From contig NZ_JAAZTS010000022.1 in NCBI RefSeq assembly GCF_019239235.1, forward strand, positions 1-54,011: 54,011 bases of DNA, given 5' to 3'. The position numbers and the translations under genes were made by a program. The stretch's first letter is position 1, and the number at the start of each line of letters is the position of its first letter. The stretch is from Caecibacteroides pullorum. Its GTDB lineage: Bacteria; Bacteroidota; Bacteroidia; Bacteroidales; Bacteroidaceae. The notes beneath the pieces are model-generated. The model was not told the origin of the DNA. It did no database searches and saw nothing but the letters and a program-made list of their open reading frames with translations. Of the stretch, positions 6,421 to 15,140 are shown one piece after another.

Positions 6421-8727
6421 ATGAGACAAATCCATTACGTCATCCAGACCCTGCTCAGAGGGAAGGGGAGCATTCCCTTCAAAGTCATCTCCCTCGGTCT
6501 GGGACTTGCCATGAGCATCCTGCTCTTTGCCCGCGTGGCCTACGAGCAGAGTTACGACACGTGCTTCCGCGACTACGACCGCATCTATCAGGTGTGGAGC
6601 CAGTTCATCATGAACGGTGAGACGCTGGAGCCGCAAAACATGAACATGGGACCGCTGGCAGGCGCCATCTTCGAAAGCTTCCCCAAGGAGGTGGAAGGGG
6701 CTACCTGCACGTGCCGCTATCTGGCCTCGTGGCCGCTCTACTATGGCGACCACCGCTTCGACGAGCGCAAGCTCTGCGCCGACTCGCTCTTCTTCCAGAC
6801 GATGGGCATCGAGGTGCTGAGCGGAAACCCTGTGCAGGACCTCCAGCAGCCCAACGTCATCTATCTGAGCAAGAGCCTGGCCGAAAGGATGTTCGGCGGC
6901 GAAGAGCCCATCGGAAAGGTGATCAGCTACAACCACGAACGCGACCTGACCGTGCGGGGCACTTTTGCCGACCTGCCCGACAATACGACCGTGGGGGCCG
7001 ACGCCGTCATCTCGCTGCCTCCCGCCTGGGCCGCCAAGCAGATGAACTATTCGTGGGACGGAGGCGACTCCTACTGCCAGTACGTGCGCCTGCGCCCTGG
7101 GGTGGATGTGGACGACCTCAACGCCCGCATGAAGAAGATGGCCAAGAAGTACCTGCCCGCCCGCGACAGCTGGAGCTACACGGCCTATGTACAGCCCCTG
7201 CGCGACACCTTCCGCCAGCAGGACGACGTGCGCCGCATGTTCACCATCATGCTGACGCTGGGCCTGTCCATCCTCTTCATCACCGCCCTGAACTACGCCC
7301 TCATCTCCATCTCCTCGCTGAGCCGAAGAGCCAAGATGGTGGGTGTGCACAAGTGCAGCGGAGCCAGTGGCGAAGGCATCTTCGGCATGTTCATGCTGGA
7401 GACGCTGGTGGTGGTTGCGCTGGCGCTGGGCGTGATGTTCCTCCTGCTGTGGGGCTTCCGCGACTTTGTGGAGGATACGGCCGCCACCAAGCTGACGAAC
7501 CTCTTCGAAGGCAGCCGCCTGTGGGTGCCTGCCGCCACGGTGGGCGTGCTCCTGCTGGTGGGGGGCGTACTGCCGGGCCGCCTCTTTGCGCGCATCCCTG
7601 TGACGCAGGTGTTCCGCCGCTACACGGAGGGCAAGAAGGGATGGAAACGCCCCCTGCTGTTCGTGCAGTTTGCGGGCGTGGCCTTCATCTGCGGCCTGAT
7701 GTGCATGGTGATGATGCAGTACCACTTCGTCATGAGCAAGGACATGGGCTTCAGCACCGAGCGCATCGCGGGCACCTACCTGCCCTTCAAGACGGCAAGG
7801 GAGTGCGACAACGCCTACAACTTCTTCCGCAGCCTGCCCTATGTGGAAGACCTCTCCGCCGCCTATGGCAATCCGCTGGAAGGATATAGCGGCTGCTTCA
7901 TCAACGGCGAAGACGGCAATACCCTCTTTTCCGCCCGCTTCGACGCCTGCATGGCCAACTACTACGACTTGATGGGCATCCGCCTGAAGGAAGGCCGCCT
8001 GCCGCGCGACAACAGCGAGGTGGTGGTGAACGAAACCTTCGTCGGCCTGATGAAGTGGGGGAAGGATGCCGTGGGCCATACTGTCCACACGATGGGCGAA
8101 ACCTCTACCGTGACGGGTGTGCTGAAAGACTTTCAGATAAATGGCTTCTATGCCGAGCCGATGCCCTACATAGGCTTCATGTCCAGGCAGTTCAACAACG
8201 GCCTGCACTTCCTGCTGAAGGAGCCCTTCGCCGAAAACCTGCAACGCCTGACGAAAGATGCCGCCGAAGCCTTCCCCGACAAGACCATCGACTTCACTTC
8301 GATGGAAGAGGGGATGAATATGTTGTACAACCCCGTCCGCGTGTTCCGCAACGCCACCGCCGTGGCAGGCGTGGTGATGTTCTTCATTATGCTCATGGGC
8401 CTGCTGGGCTATACGGCCGACGAGGTGCAGCGCCGAAGCAAGGAGATAGCCATCCGCAAGGTGAACGGCGCCGAGGCATCGTCCATCCTCCGCCTGCTGG
8501 GGCGCGACGTGCTCTATGTGGCGGGGCCTGCGGTCGCGATAGGCGTCGTGGCGTCGTGGTACGTCAACACCCTGTGGATGGACATGTTCAGCGCGCAGGC
8601 CTCGATGTCGGCCGCTGTATATCTATTGATAGGCGTGGCCGTGCTGGCCGTCATCACCGGCTGCGTGCTGTGGAAGTCGTGGCGCATCGCTAACGAGAAC
8701 CCTGTACTGAGCATCAAGAGCGAATAA
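6421..8727 (+). CDS. FtsX/MacB-type ABC transporter permease, first paralogue
   Basis: A 768-residue inner-membrane permease of the MacB_PCD/FtsX type common in Bacteroidetes. It has an N-terminal membrane helix (FKVISLGLGLAMSILLFARV), a periplasmic domain, FtsX helices near residues 280-400, a second periplasmic domain and three C-terminal helices ending in WRIANENPVLSIKSE. The internal duplication gives about eight helices. The start at 6421 (MRQIHYVIQTLLRG) matches the N-terminus of the paralogue at 9644 (MRHLYYTLQTLLRG) and fits the sigma-54 start site. Such transporters generally move or extract lipids, peptides or drugs using periplasmic motion; the substrate here is unknown. No membrane-fusion or TolC-like gene is in this operon. 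Confidence 0.9.
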   Translation: MRQIHYVIQTLLRGKGSIPFKVISLGLGLAMSILLFARVAYEQSYDTCFRDYDRIYQVWSQFIMNGETLEPQNMNMGPLAGAIFESFPKEVEGATCTCRYLASWPLYYGDHRFDERKLCADSLFFQTMGIEVLSGNPVQDLQQPNVIYLSKSLAERMFGGEEPIGKVISYNHERDLTVRGTFADLPDNTTVGADAVISLPPAWAAKQMNYSWDGGDSYCQYVRLRPGVDVDDLNARMKKMAKKYLPARDSWSYTAYVQPLRDTFRQQDDVRRMFTIMLTLGLSILFITALNYALISISSLSRRAKMVGVHKCSGASGEGIFGMFMLETLVVVALALGVMFLLLWGFRDFVEDTAATKLTNLFEGSRLWVPAATVGVLLLVGGVLPGRLFARIPVTQVFRRYTEGKKGWKRPLLFVQFAGVAFICGLMCMVMMQYHFVMSKDMGFSTERIAGTYLPFKTARECDNAYNFFRSLPYVEDLSAAYGNPLEGYSGCFINGEDGNTLFSARFDACMANYYDLMGIRLKEGRLPRDNSEVVVNETFVGLMKWGKDAVGHTVHTMGETSTVTGVLKDFQINGFYAEPMPYIGFMSRQFNNGLHFLLKEPFAENLQRLTKDAAEAFPDKTIDFTSMEEGMNMLYNPVRVFRNATAVAGVVMFFIMLMGLLGYTADEVQRRSKEIAIRKVNGAEASSILRLLGRDVLYVAGPAVAIGVVASWYVNTLWMDMFSAQASMSAAVYLLIGVAVLAVITGCVLWKSWRIANENPVLSIKSE

Positions 8728-8737
8728 AATTTATTTC

Positions 8738-8843
8738 AATGAAGAATGAAGAACGAAAAATGAAGAATTTGCCCTGCGGCACGAATCCTTCTTTCCTAAA
8801 TCTTCATCCCCAATTCTTCATTCTTCATTCTTAATTCTTCATT
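8738..8843. repeat. Family A dispersed inverted repeat, copy in the ABC operon
   Basis: A 106-base element beginning AATGAAGAATGAAGAAC and ending ATTCTTCATT, with 7-base iterations (GAAGAAT left, ATTCTTC/ATTCTTA right) and the core GAATTTGCCCTGCGGCACG. It fills the gap between the first permease and the ATPase gene and ends 10 bases before the ATPase start codon. Its mRNA would fold into a long hairpin. Confidence 0.85.
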
Positions 8844-8853
8844 TTATACCATT

Positions 8854-9531
8854 ATGATCGAAATCAACAACCTTAGCAAAGTATTCCGCACGTCGGAAGT
8901 AGAAACCGTCGCATTGAACCAAGTGAACCTCCAGGTAGAGGAGGGCGAATTCGTAGCCATCATGGGCCCGTCGGGCTGTGGCAAGTCCACCCTGCTGAAC
9001 ATCCTCGGCCTGCTGGACAACCCCACCTCGGGCAGCTACAAGCTGCTGGGGCAGGAGGTGGCCGACCTGCACGAGAAGGACCGCACCCGCGTCCGCAAGG
9101 GCAAGATAGGCTTCGTCTTCCAAAGTTTCAACCTGATAGACGAGCTGAACGTCTTCGAGAACGTGGAGCTGCCGCTGACCTATCTGGGCCTTCGTGCCGC
9201 CGAACGCAAGCAGCGCGTGAACGACATCCTGAAGCGCATGGCCATCAGCCACCGCTCGCAGCACTTCCCCCAGCAGCTCTCGGGCGGACAGCAGCAGCGT
9301 GTGGCCATCGCCCGTGCCGTGGTGACCAACCCCAAGCTCATCCTCGCCGATGAGCCCACTGGTAACCTAGACTCGAAGAACGGCGCCGAGGTCATCAAGC
9401 TGCTGAGCGAACTGAACGGCGAGGGCACCACCATCATCATGGTGACCCACTCGCAACACGACGCCTCCTTTGCCCATCGGACGGTGCATCTGTTTGATGG
9501 CAGTGTGGTGGCAAGCAACAGAAACTTATAA
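8854..9531 (+). CDS. ABC transporter ATP-binding protein (LolD/MacB type)
   Basis: A 225-residue nucleotide-binding subunit of the MacB/LolD/FtsE class. Visible motifs in order are Walker A (GPSGCGKST, about residues 38-46), Q-loop (FVFQSFNLI), the ABC signature LSGGQQQR, Walker B with catalytic Glu (LILADEPTGNLD), and the switch His (IIMVTHSQHD). It energises the two flanking permeases, which have no ATPase of their own. It is the middle gene of a three-gene operon and is bordered on both sides by near-identical 106-base repeats. No membrane segments are present; it acts on the cytoplasmic face. Confidence 0.95.
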   Translation: MIEINNLSKVFRTSEVETVALNQVNLQVEEGEFVAIMGPSGCGKSTLLNILGLLDNPTSGSYKLLGQEVADLHEKDRTRVRKGKIGFVFQSFNLIDELNVFENVELPLTYLGLRAAERKQRVNDILKRMAISHRSQHFPQQLSGGQQQRVAIARAVVTNPKLILADEPTGNLDSKNGAEVIKLLSELNGEGTTIIMVTHSQHDASFAHRTVHLFDGSVVASNRNL

Positions 9532-9534
9532 ATA

Positions 9535-9640
9535 AATGAAGAACGAAGAATGAAGAATTTGCCCTGCGGCACGAATCCTTCTTTTCTCAATCTTCATTCT
9601 TAATTCTTCATTCTTAATTCTTCATTCTTAATTCTTCATT
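9535..9640. repeat. Family A dispersed inverted repeat, second copy in the ABC operon
   Basis: 106 bases, the same length as the copy at 8738-8843, with an identical core (GAAGAATTTGCCCTGCGGCA) and right-hand iterations ATTCTTC/ATTCTTA. It begins just after the ATPase stop codon and ends 3 bases before the ATG at 9644, so it contains the ribosome-loading region of the second permease. Confidence 0.85.
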
Positions 9641-9643
9641 AAA

Positions 9644-11968
9644 ATGAGACACCTATACTACACCCTACAGACCCTTCTCCGCGGCCATGGAGGCACCGCG
9701 GAGAAAATCATTTCGCTCACGCTGGGACTGGCGATGGGCGTGCTGCTCTTCGCACAGATAGCCTACGAGCTGAGCTACGACCGCTTCTATCCGAACCCCG
9801 ATACGCTCGTCAGACTACGCATGAGAAACGTGAACAAGGGAGTGCCCGAAGCCGGATACAATTACTTCACCTACCGTCCCGCAGCTGCCGACCTCAGCGA
9901 GGCCTTCCCCGATCTGGTGGAGAGTGCCAGTCTGACTTCCAACTTATTTTGGGAACCTGCCTTCTACAAGGACGAGAAAAAGCTGGAGGACATCCAGATC
10001 CTCTTTGCCGACACGGCCTACTTCGCCACCACCGGCCTTCCCCTGCTGCAGGGCAACCCCAAGGACTTAGGGGTGCAGGGCAACGCCTTCATCTCCGAAA
10101 GCATGGCCCGCCGGCTCTATGGCGACGAAAGCCCCATCGGCAAGGTGCTTTCCGTTGAGAAGCTGTTCGACGTCACCATCCGCGGCATCTATGCCGACGT
10201 GCCGCGCAACAGCATCATGCCCCACGACCTGCTGCTCTCCATGGCTGCCCTGGACTGGGCCTACGGGCGGGGCACGTGGAACATGAATAACCTCTACGGC
10301 GTGCTGTTCCGCCTGAAGCAGCCTGCCGACGTGGACGCGATGAACAGCCGCATCCAGCAGGCGGTGGAGCAATACACTGACCCGCACCTGGGCGACGACG
10401 TGGTGACGGAGTACAGCGTCCTGCCCATCCACAAGGTTTACCGTTCTTATCCCGACAGCACGCGGCGACTGGTCATCCTCGGCGTGCTGGGCTTCTCCAT
10501 CTTCTTCGTGTCCATCCTGAACTACGTGCTGCGTGCCGTGGCCGCCATGAGCCGGCGAGCCAAGCTGGTGGGCGTGCACAAGTGCAGCGGCGCCGACGGC
10601 TGGCACATCCTCTCGATGTTCCTCTGGGAGACGGGGCTGCTGGTGACGGCCTCCATCCTTTGCGGCGGCGTGCTGTTGTGGCTGCTGCGCGAGCAGGTGG
10701 AAGAGCTGTTGGGCAGCCGCCTGACCGACCTCTTCACCTGGCAGACGCTCTATGTGCCGCTGGGCACGGTGCTGCTGCTCTTCCTCGTGGCGGGCGTGGT
10801 ACCAGGGCGCATCTATGCCCGCATCCCTGTGACGCAAGTGTTCCGCCGCTACACCGACGGCAAGCGTTCGTGGAAGCGTGGATTGCTGACGGTGCAGTTC
10901 ATCGGCGTGTCCTTCATCGGCGGTCTGCTGCTGACCACCGTGTGGCAGTATCACGACCTGATGACCCGCAGTGTGGGCTTCCATGCCGAAGGGCTGGCCG
11001 TGGGGACGGTGACGGGCGACATCCGACGGGCGCAGGGCGTGGCCGACGCCATCCGCCGCGAACCGTATGTGGAAGCCGTGGCGGGCAGTGGCTCCCATCT
11101 ACTGGCCCACTTCAGCACCTATCGGCTGCTGGACAACCAGGGCAACTTCATCTGCCCCCTGCACTTCACGCAAATAGAGAAGGATTTCCCCCAGGTGACA
11201 GGCCTCCAACTGCTGGAAGGCCATTGGCCGCAGCATCGGGGCGAAGCCGTGGTGGGCCGCAAGACAGTAGAGACGTTGAAGTGGGGCGACACCGCCATCG
11301 GCCGCAAGCTGCCCATCGATCCCTCATGGGCAGGACTGGAAGAACCAGCCATCGTGACAGGCGTGGTGGAGAATGTGCGCAACATGGGCTTCTTCGCGAG
11401 CCAAACCTGCACCGCCTTCATTCTGAACGACCGCGTCCGCACCTTCAACGTCCGCCTGAAGGCTCCGCTGGACGAGAACCTGAAGCGCCTGAACGCCTTC
11501 GTCAAGTCCACCTATCCTGACCTGGCACTGGAGTTCACCACCTATCAGGACATCCGCCGCGAGCAGAACGCCAGCGTCTCCACCTTCCGCAATACAGTGT
11601 GGGTCACTACCGCCTGCATCATCCTCATCGTGCTGATGGGGCTCATCGGCTACGTCAGCGACGAGACGCAGCGACGCTCCAAGGAGATAGCCATCCGCAA
11701 GGTGAACGGCGCCGAAGCGTCCGACATCCTGCGCCTGCTTTCGGTGGACATCCTCAAGATAGCCGTCGCAGCCGTCGTGGCAGGCATGGCCGCAGCGTGG
11801 TACGTCTCCGGCCAGTGGATGCAGCAGTTTGCCGACAGCCGCCTGCTCTCGCCCGCCTGGTACGCCCTGCTGGCCCTCCTGCTGCTGGTGCTGATTGTGG
11901 CCGTCGTAGTGCTGAAGGCCTGGCGCATCGCCAACGAGAATCCTGTGCTGAGCATCAAAAGCGAGTAA
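9644..11968 (+). CDS. FtsX/MacB-type ABC transporter permease, second paralogue
   Basis: A 774-residue paralogue of the permease at 6421. The N-terminal helix (KIISLTLGLAMGVLLFAQI), the internal segment GVHKCSGADGWHILSMFL, RIPVTQVFRRYTDGKRSWKR and the C-terminus AWRIANENPVLSIKSE can be aligned directly with the first copy. The periplasmic parts are more different, so the two probably form a heterodimer with different substrate-facing surfaces. It uses the ATPase encoded immediately upstream. Substrate and any outer-membrane partner are not evident. Confidence 0.9.
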   Translation: MRHLYYTLQTLLRGHGGTAEKIISLTLGLAMGVLLFAQIAYELSYDRFYPNPDTLVRLRMRNVNKGVPEAGYNYFTYRPAAADLSEAFPDLVESASLTSNLFWEPAFYKDEKKLEDIQILFADTAYFATTGLPLLQGNPKDLGVQGNAFISESMARRLYGDESPIGKVLSVEKLFDVTIRGIYADVPRNSIMPHDLLLSMAALDWAYGRGTWNMNNLYGVLFRLKQPADVDAMNSRIQQAVEQYTDPHLGDDVVTEYSVLPIHKVYRSYPDSTRRLVILGVLGFSIFFVSILNYVLRAVAAMSRRAKLVGVHKCSGADGWHILSMFLWETGLLVTASILCGGVLLWLLREQVEELLGSRLTDLFTWQTLYVPLGTVLLLFLVAGVVPGRIYARIPVTQVFRRYTDGKRSWKRGLLTVQFIGVSFIGGLLLTTVWQYHDLMTRSVGFHAEGLAVGTVTGDIRRAQGVADAIRREPYVEAVAGSGSHLLAHFSTYRLLDNQGNFICPLHFTQIEKDFPQVTGLQLLEGHWPQHRGEAVVGRKTVETLKWGDTAIGRKLPIDPSWAGLEEPAIVTGVVENVRNMGFFASQTCTAFILNDRVRTFNVRLKAPLDENLKRLNAFVKSTYPDLALEFTTYQDIRREQNASVSTFRNTVWVTTACIILIVLMGLIGYVSDETQRRSKEIAIRKVNGAEASDILRLLSVDILKIAVAAVVAGMAAAWYVSGQWMQQFADSRLLSPAWYALLALLLLVLIVAVVVLKAWRIANENPVLSIKSE

Positions 11969-11974
11969 AAGCGA

Positions 11975-12022
11975 ATAAAAAAGTTCCCCCTGCTTTTCTC
12001 TCCATGAGGGAAGGGCAGGGGG
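11975..12022 (-). terminator. Terminator for the MATE gene
   Basis: CCCCCTGC (11986-11993) pairs with GCAGGGGG (12015-12022). Read on the minus strand the hairpin is followed by a T tract (complement of the A run at 11977-11982), so it ends transcription from the MATE gene. On the plus strand there is no T tract. Confidence 0.75.
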
Positions 12023-12067
12023 ACTCGCTTATTCTAAGACACCCACCCATAAAACGAAAATGTGGTG

Positions 12068-13423
12068 TTATTGTATGGTTTGCGGATGGAACAGATGTTT
12101 CCGACGGACGTACCACAGAAGAATTAGCACAGCCGTGACGAAGGCGAAGAAGTCGCTCACGGGCATGCTCGTCCAAATGCCGTCCAGCCCCATGAACTGC
12201 GGGAACACCAGCAGGCAGGGCAGCAGGTAGAGCAGCTGGCGCGTGAGCGACATGAAGATACTGATCTTAGCCATGCCGATGCTCTGGAAGAAATTGCCGA
12301 TGACAATCTGCGCCCCCACGAAGGGGAAGATGGCCACACAGATGCGCACGCCGCGGGCGGCCATGTTGATAAGCGCCTCGTCCGACGTGAAGACCGAAGC
12401 CACCGCGTGGGGAAAGAGCTCGCAGATGAGGAAACCGCTCGAGGTGATGCACACACCCGCCGTGATGCCCAAACGCAGCACCTGCTTCACACGGTCCAGC
12501 CGCCGTGCTCCGAAGTTATAGCCCGTAATGGGCTGCATGCCCATCGTCAGCCCCATTACCACCATAACGTAGAGCATCAGCAGGCGGTTGATGATGCCAT
12601 AGGCACCGATGGCCATGTCGCCCCCGTGGCGTTGCAGGCTGTTATTGATGATGATGACGATGGCACAGGCCGTGACGTTCATCAGGAACGGCGACATGCC
12701 GATGGAGAAGATACTGCCCACGATGCGCCGCTCCATGCGCTGGAAACCATGTCGCAGGCGGATGGGGTTGGAACGCTGGAGAAAGTGGTTGAGTACCCAC
12801 AACATTCCGATGAATTGCGAAATGACCGTGGCCAGAGCCGCGCCCCGTATGCCCCAACCAAACTGGAAAATGAAGATGGGAGCAAGGATGATGTTGCACA
12901 CCACGGTGGTGAGCGACGTCAGCATGGCTTTCTTCGGATGGCCCGTGGCGCGCATCACGTGGTTCAGCCCAATCATGGTGAAGGTGATGGGCGTTCCCAG
13001 CAGGATGACCTGCATGAAGTCGCGGGCATAGGGCAGCGTCTCGCCGCTGGCGCCGAAGAAGCGCAGAATGGCGTCAAGAAAGATGAACGTCAGTCCGCCG
13101 AACACTACGGCGTTGATCAGGCAAAGCATCAGCGTGTTGCCCAACACCTTGTTCACTCCCTCCATGTCCTTCTGCCCCAGGCGGATGGACGAGATGGTAG
13201 AGCCACCCGCCGAAACAAGGTTGCAGAAGGCTGCCGTCAGGTTCATCAGCGGGAAGGTGATGGCCAAGCCCGCAATAGCCATGGGGCCTACGCCGTGACC
13301 GATGAAGATGCTGTCGATGATGTTGTAAAGCGACACGATGGTCATGCTGATGATGGCGGGGATGGAATATTGTACGAGCAACTTCCCGATGTGTTCGGTA
13401 CCGAGTATGTGCGGATTGTTCAT
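12068..13423 (-). CDS. MATE family efflux transporter
   Basis: A 451-residue, twelve-helix inner-membrane protein of the MATE family (NorM/DinF-like), which exports cationic drugs or metabolites using an ion gradient. Typical features are the N-terminal LLVQYSIPAIISMTIVSLYN, IFIGHGVGPMAIAGLAITFP near residues 30-55, GLNHVMRATGHPKKAM and QPITGYNFGARR. Length is normal for the family. The ATG at 13423 (MNNPHILGTEHIG) was chosen over an upstream in-frame start because family members begin at this position. It is a single gene convergent with the ABC operon and divergent from the HAD gene. The substrate is unknown. Confidence 0.93.
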   Translation of the reverse strand: MNNPHILGTEHIGKLLVQYSIPAIISMTIVSLYNIIDSIFIGHGVGPMAIAGLAITFPLMNLTAAFCNLVSAGGSTISSIRLGQKDMEGVNKVLGNTLMLCLINAVVFGGLTFIFLDAILRFFGASGETLPYARDFMQVILLGTPITFTMIGLNHVMRATGHPKKAMLTSLTTVVCNIILAPIFIFQFGWGIRGAALATVISQFIGMLWVLNHFLQRSNPIRLRHGFQRMERRIVGSIFSIGMSPFLMNVTACAIVIIINNSLQRHGGDMAIGAYGIINRLLMLYVMVVMGLTMGMQPITGYNFGARRLDRVKQVLRLGITAGVCITSSGFLICELFPHAVASVFTSDEALINMAARGVRICVAIFPFVGAQIVIGNFFQSIGMAKISIFMSLTRQLLYLLPCLLVFPQFMGLDGIWTSMPVSDFFAFVTAVLILLWYVRRKHLFHPQTIQ

Positions 13424-13602
13424 ATGCTGTCGTATAAGGGTTATTCGCAACAAAGATAGTATAAACCGAGCGAAGAAAAAAGCCGAAAATGGGTTTTCGA
13501 GTTCTTACCTTTGAAACATAGCCTTATTTATTTAAAGTTAGAAAAACTTGCAGGATACGGATACTTTTCAGACCTTTGCGTCCGATTTTTGACGAAAAGT
13601 TT

Positions 13603-14256
13603 ATGGATAACAACAAGACGAATACCGCTGTCCTTTTCGATTTTGACGGCGTGGTGATAGATACCGAAACGCAATATAGTGTCTTTTGGCACCGCATTGG
13701 TATAGACTATCTGGGTATGGCAGACCTCGAAACACGCATCAAGGGACAGACCTTAACTTACATTTACGAAACATTTTTACCCAACATGGCAGAACGGCAA
13801 AAAGAGATTACCGCTGCCCTCGATCAGTTCGAACAACAGATGACATTCGATTTTATTCCCGGTGTACTTGAGTTTATCGACGACTTGCGCCGTCATAACG
13901 TACCAATGGCTGTCGTCACCAGTTCCAACGATAAGAAAATGGCAGCCGTACGTCGCGTTCATCCAGACCTTGACTGTTTGTTCGACCGTATTTTGACAGC
14001 AGAAATGTTTACAGCCTCAAAACCTGCACCCGACTGTTTTCTGCTGGGTATGCAAGTACTTGGATCCGAACCTAATACGACTTGGGTTTTCGAAGATTCA
14101 TTCAATGGTTTACGAGCAGGAATGGCTTCAGGAGCTAACGTCATCGGGCTTGCTACGACCAATGCGTGTGAAGCCATCACTCCGCTGTGCCATGCTGTTA
14201 TAGATGACTTCCGTGACTTTACTTATGAAAAGATGCTGAAAGTGAAGAAGCAATAA
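13603..14256 (+). CDS. HAD-superfamily hydrolase, beta-phosphoglucomutase-like
   Basis: A 217-residue phosphatase or phosphomutase of HAD subfamily I. The four motifs are visible: FDFDGVVIDTE (nucleophile Asp), VTSSN (motif II), SKPAPDCF (Lys, motif III) and FEDSFNG (motif IV). The alpha-helical cap between motifs I and II is of the beta-phosphoglucomutase type. Start 13603 (MDNNKTNTAVLFDFDG) is preferred to ATG 13576, because a -7-like box GACCTTTG just upstream (around 13572-13579) would place transcription start after 13576. The physiological substrate cannot be told from sequence; it is likely a sugar phosphate. It is followed by panB after 62 bases. Confidence 0.88.
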   Translation: MDNNKTNTAVLFDFDGVVIDTETQYSVFWHRIGIDYLGMADLETRIKGQTLTYIYETFLPNMAERQKEITAALDQFEQQMTFDFIPGVLEFIDDLRRHNVPMAVVTSSNDKKMAAVRRVHPDLDCLFDRILTAEMFTASKPAPDCFLLGMQVLGSEPNTTWVFEDSFNGLRAGMASGANVIGLATTNACEAITPLCHAVIDDFRDFTYEKMLKVKKQ

Positions 14257-14266
14257 GAAAAAGCTG

Positions 14267-14274
14267 TAACTTTG
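14267..14274 (+). promoter_or_regulatory. Probable -7 box for panB
   Basis: TAACTTTG fits TAnnTTTG and lies 45 bases before the panB ATG. No clear -33 TTTG is present, so support is moderate. Confidence 0.45.
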
Positions 14275-14318
14275 TAATCGATTATTCAGAACAATAACCC
14301 TTTAAATATTAAGTAAAA

Positions 14319-15140
14319 ATGGCTGGATACATTTCAGACGACACACGTAAAGTGACTACTCATCGCCTCATAGAAATGAAACAAAGAGGCGAAAAGATAT
14401 CAATGTTGACATCATACGATTACACCATGGCACAGATTGTAGATGGTGCAGGTGTAGATGTTATTCTGGTGGGTGACTCTGCCTCTAACGTCATGGCAGG
14501 TAATGTAACAACACTACCTATCACACTGGACCAAATGATCTACCACGGGAAGTCAGTGGTACGCGGTGTGAAGCGTGCCATGGTGGTAGTGGACATGCCT
14601 TTCGGCTCCTATCAGGGCAACGAGCTCGAAGGTCTTGCCTCGGCTATTCGTATCATGAAAGAGAGCCATGCCGACGCCTTGAAGCTGGAGGGCGGTGAAG
14701 AAATCATCGGCACAGTGAAACGTATCTTAAGTGCAGGCATTCCCTTGATGGGACATCTGGGTCTGATGCCACAGAGCATCAACAAGTACGGCACCTACAC
14801 CGTCCGTGCCAAGGACGAAGCCGAAGCCGAGAAACTGGTACGCGACGCCCATCTGTTGGAAGAGGCAGGATGCTTCGCACTGGTACTGGAGAAGATTCCC
14901 GCCGCACTGGCTGCCCGCGTGGCTCACGAACTGACTATTCCCGTTATCGGCATTGGTGCCGGCGGTGAGGTGGATGGACAGGTATTGGTATGTCAGGATA
15001 TGCTGGGCATGAACAATGGTTTCCGCCCACGCTTCCTGCGTCGTTATGCCGACCTGCACACGGTGATGACGGATGCCATTAGCCGCTACGTAAGCGATGT
15101 GAAGAACTTAGACTTTCCCAATGAGAAAGAACAATATTGA
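14319..15140 (+). CDS. panB: 3-methyl-2-oxobutanoate hydroxymethyltransferase
   Basis: PanB (EC 2.1.2.11) transfers a hydroxymethyl group from methylene-tetrahydrofolate to 2-oxoisovalerate, giving ketopantoate, the first step of pantothenate and CoA synthesis. The 273-residue length is typical. Motifs include [29 protein letters not shown] (metal-binding Asp), [25 protein letters not shown] and IPVIGIGAG. It acts in the cytoplasm as a decamer. The next gene starts inside its last 20 bases, so translation of the two is probably coupled. Assignment is firm. Confidence 0.97.
   Translation: MAGYISDDTRKVTTHRLIEMKQRGEKISMLTSYDYTMAQIVDGAGVDVILVGDSASNVMAGNVTTLPITLDQMIYHGKSVVRGVKRAMVVVDMPFGSYQGNELEGLASAIRIMKESHADALKLEGGEEIIGTVKRILSAGIPLMGHLGLMPQSINKYGTYTVRAKDEAEAEKLVRDAHLLEEAGCFALVLEKIPAALAARVAHELTIPVIGIGAGGEVDGQVLVCQDMLGMNNGFRPRFLRRYADLHTVMTDAISRYVSDVKNLDFPNEKEQY

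Noticed and set aside
6403..8244. 613-codon open frame antisense to the first FtsX-type permease
   Set aside because: It is a shadow of the codon usage of the real gene; the translated sequence is His/Arg/Val-rich without any family motif, and the sense frame is clearly a permease.
8738..9640. CRISPR-like reading of the GAAGAAT iterations
   Set aside because: Units are 7 bases with no spacers and the halves are inverted; this is a hairpin repeat, not an array of repeats and spacers.
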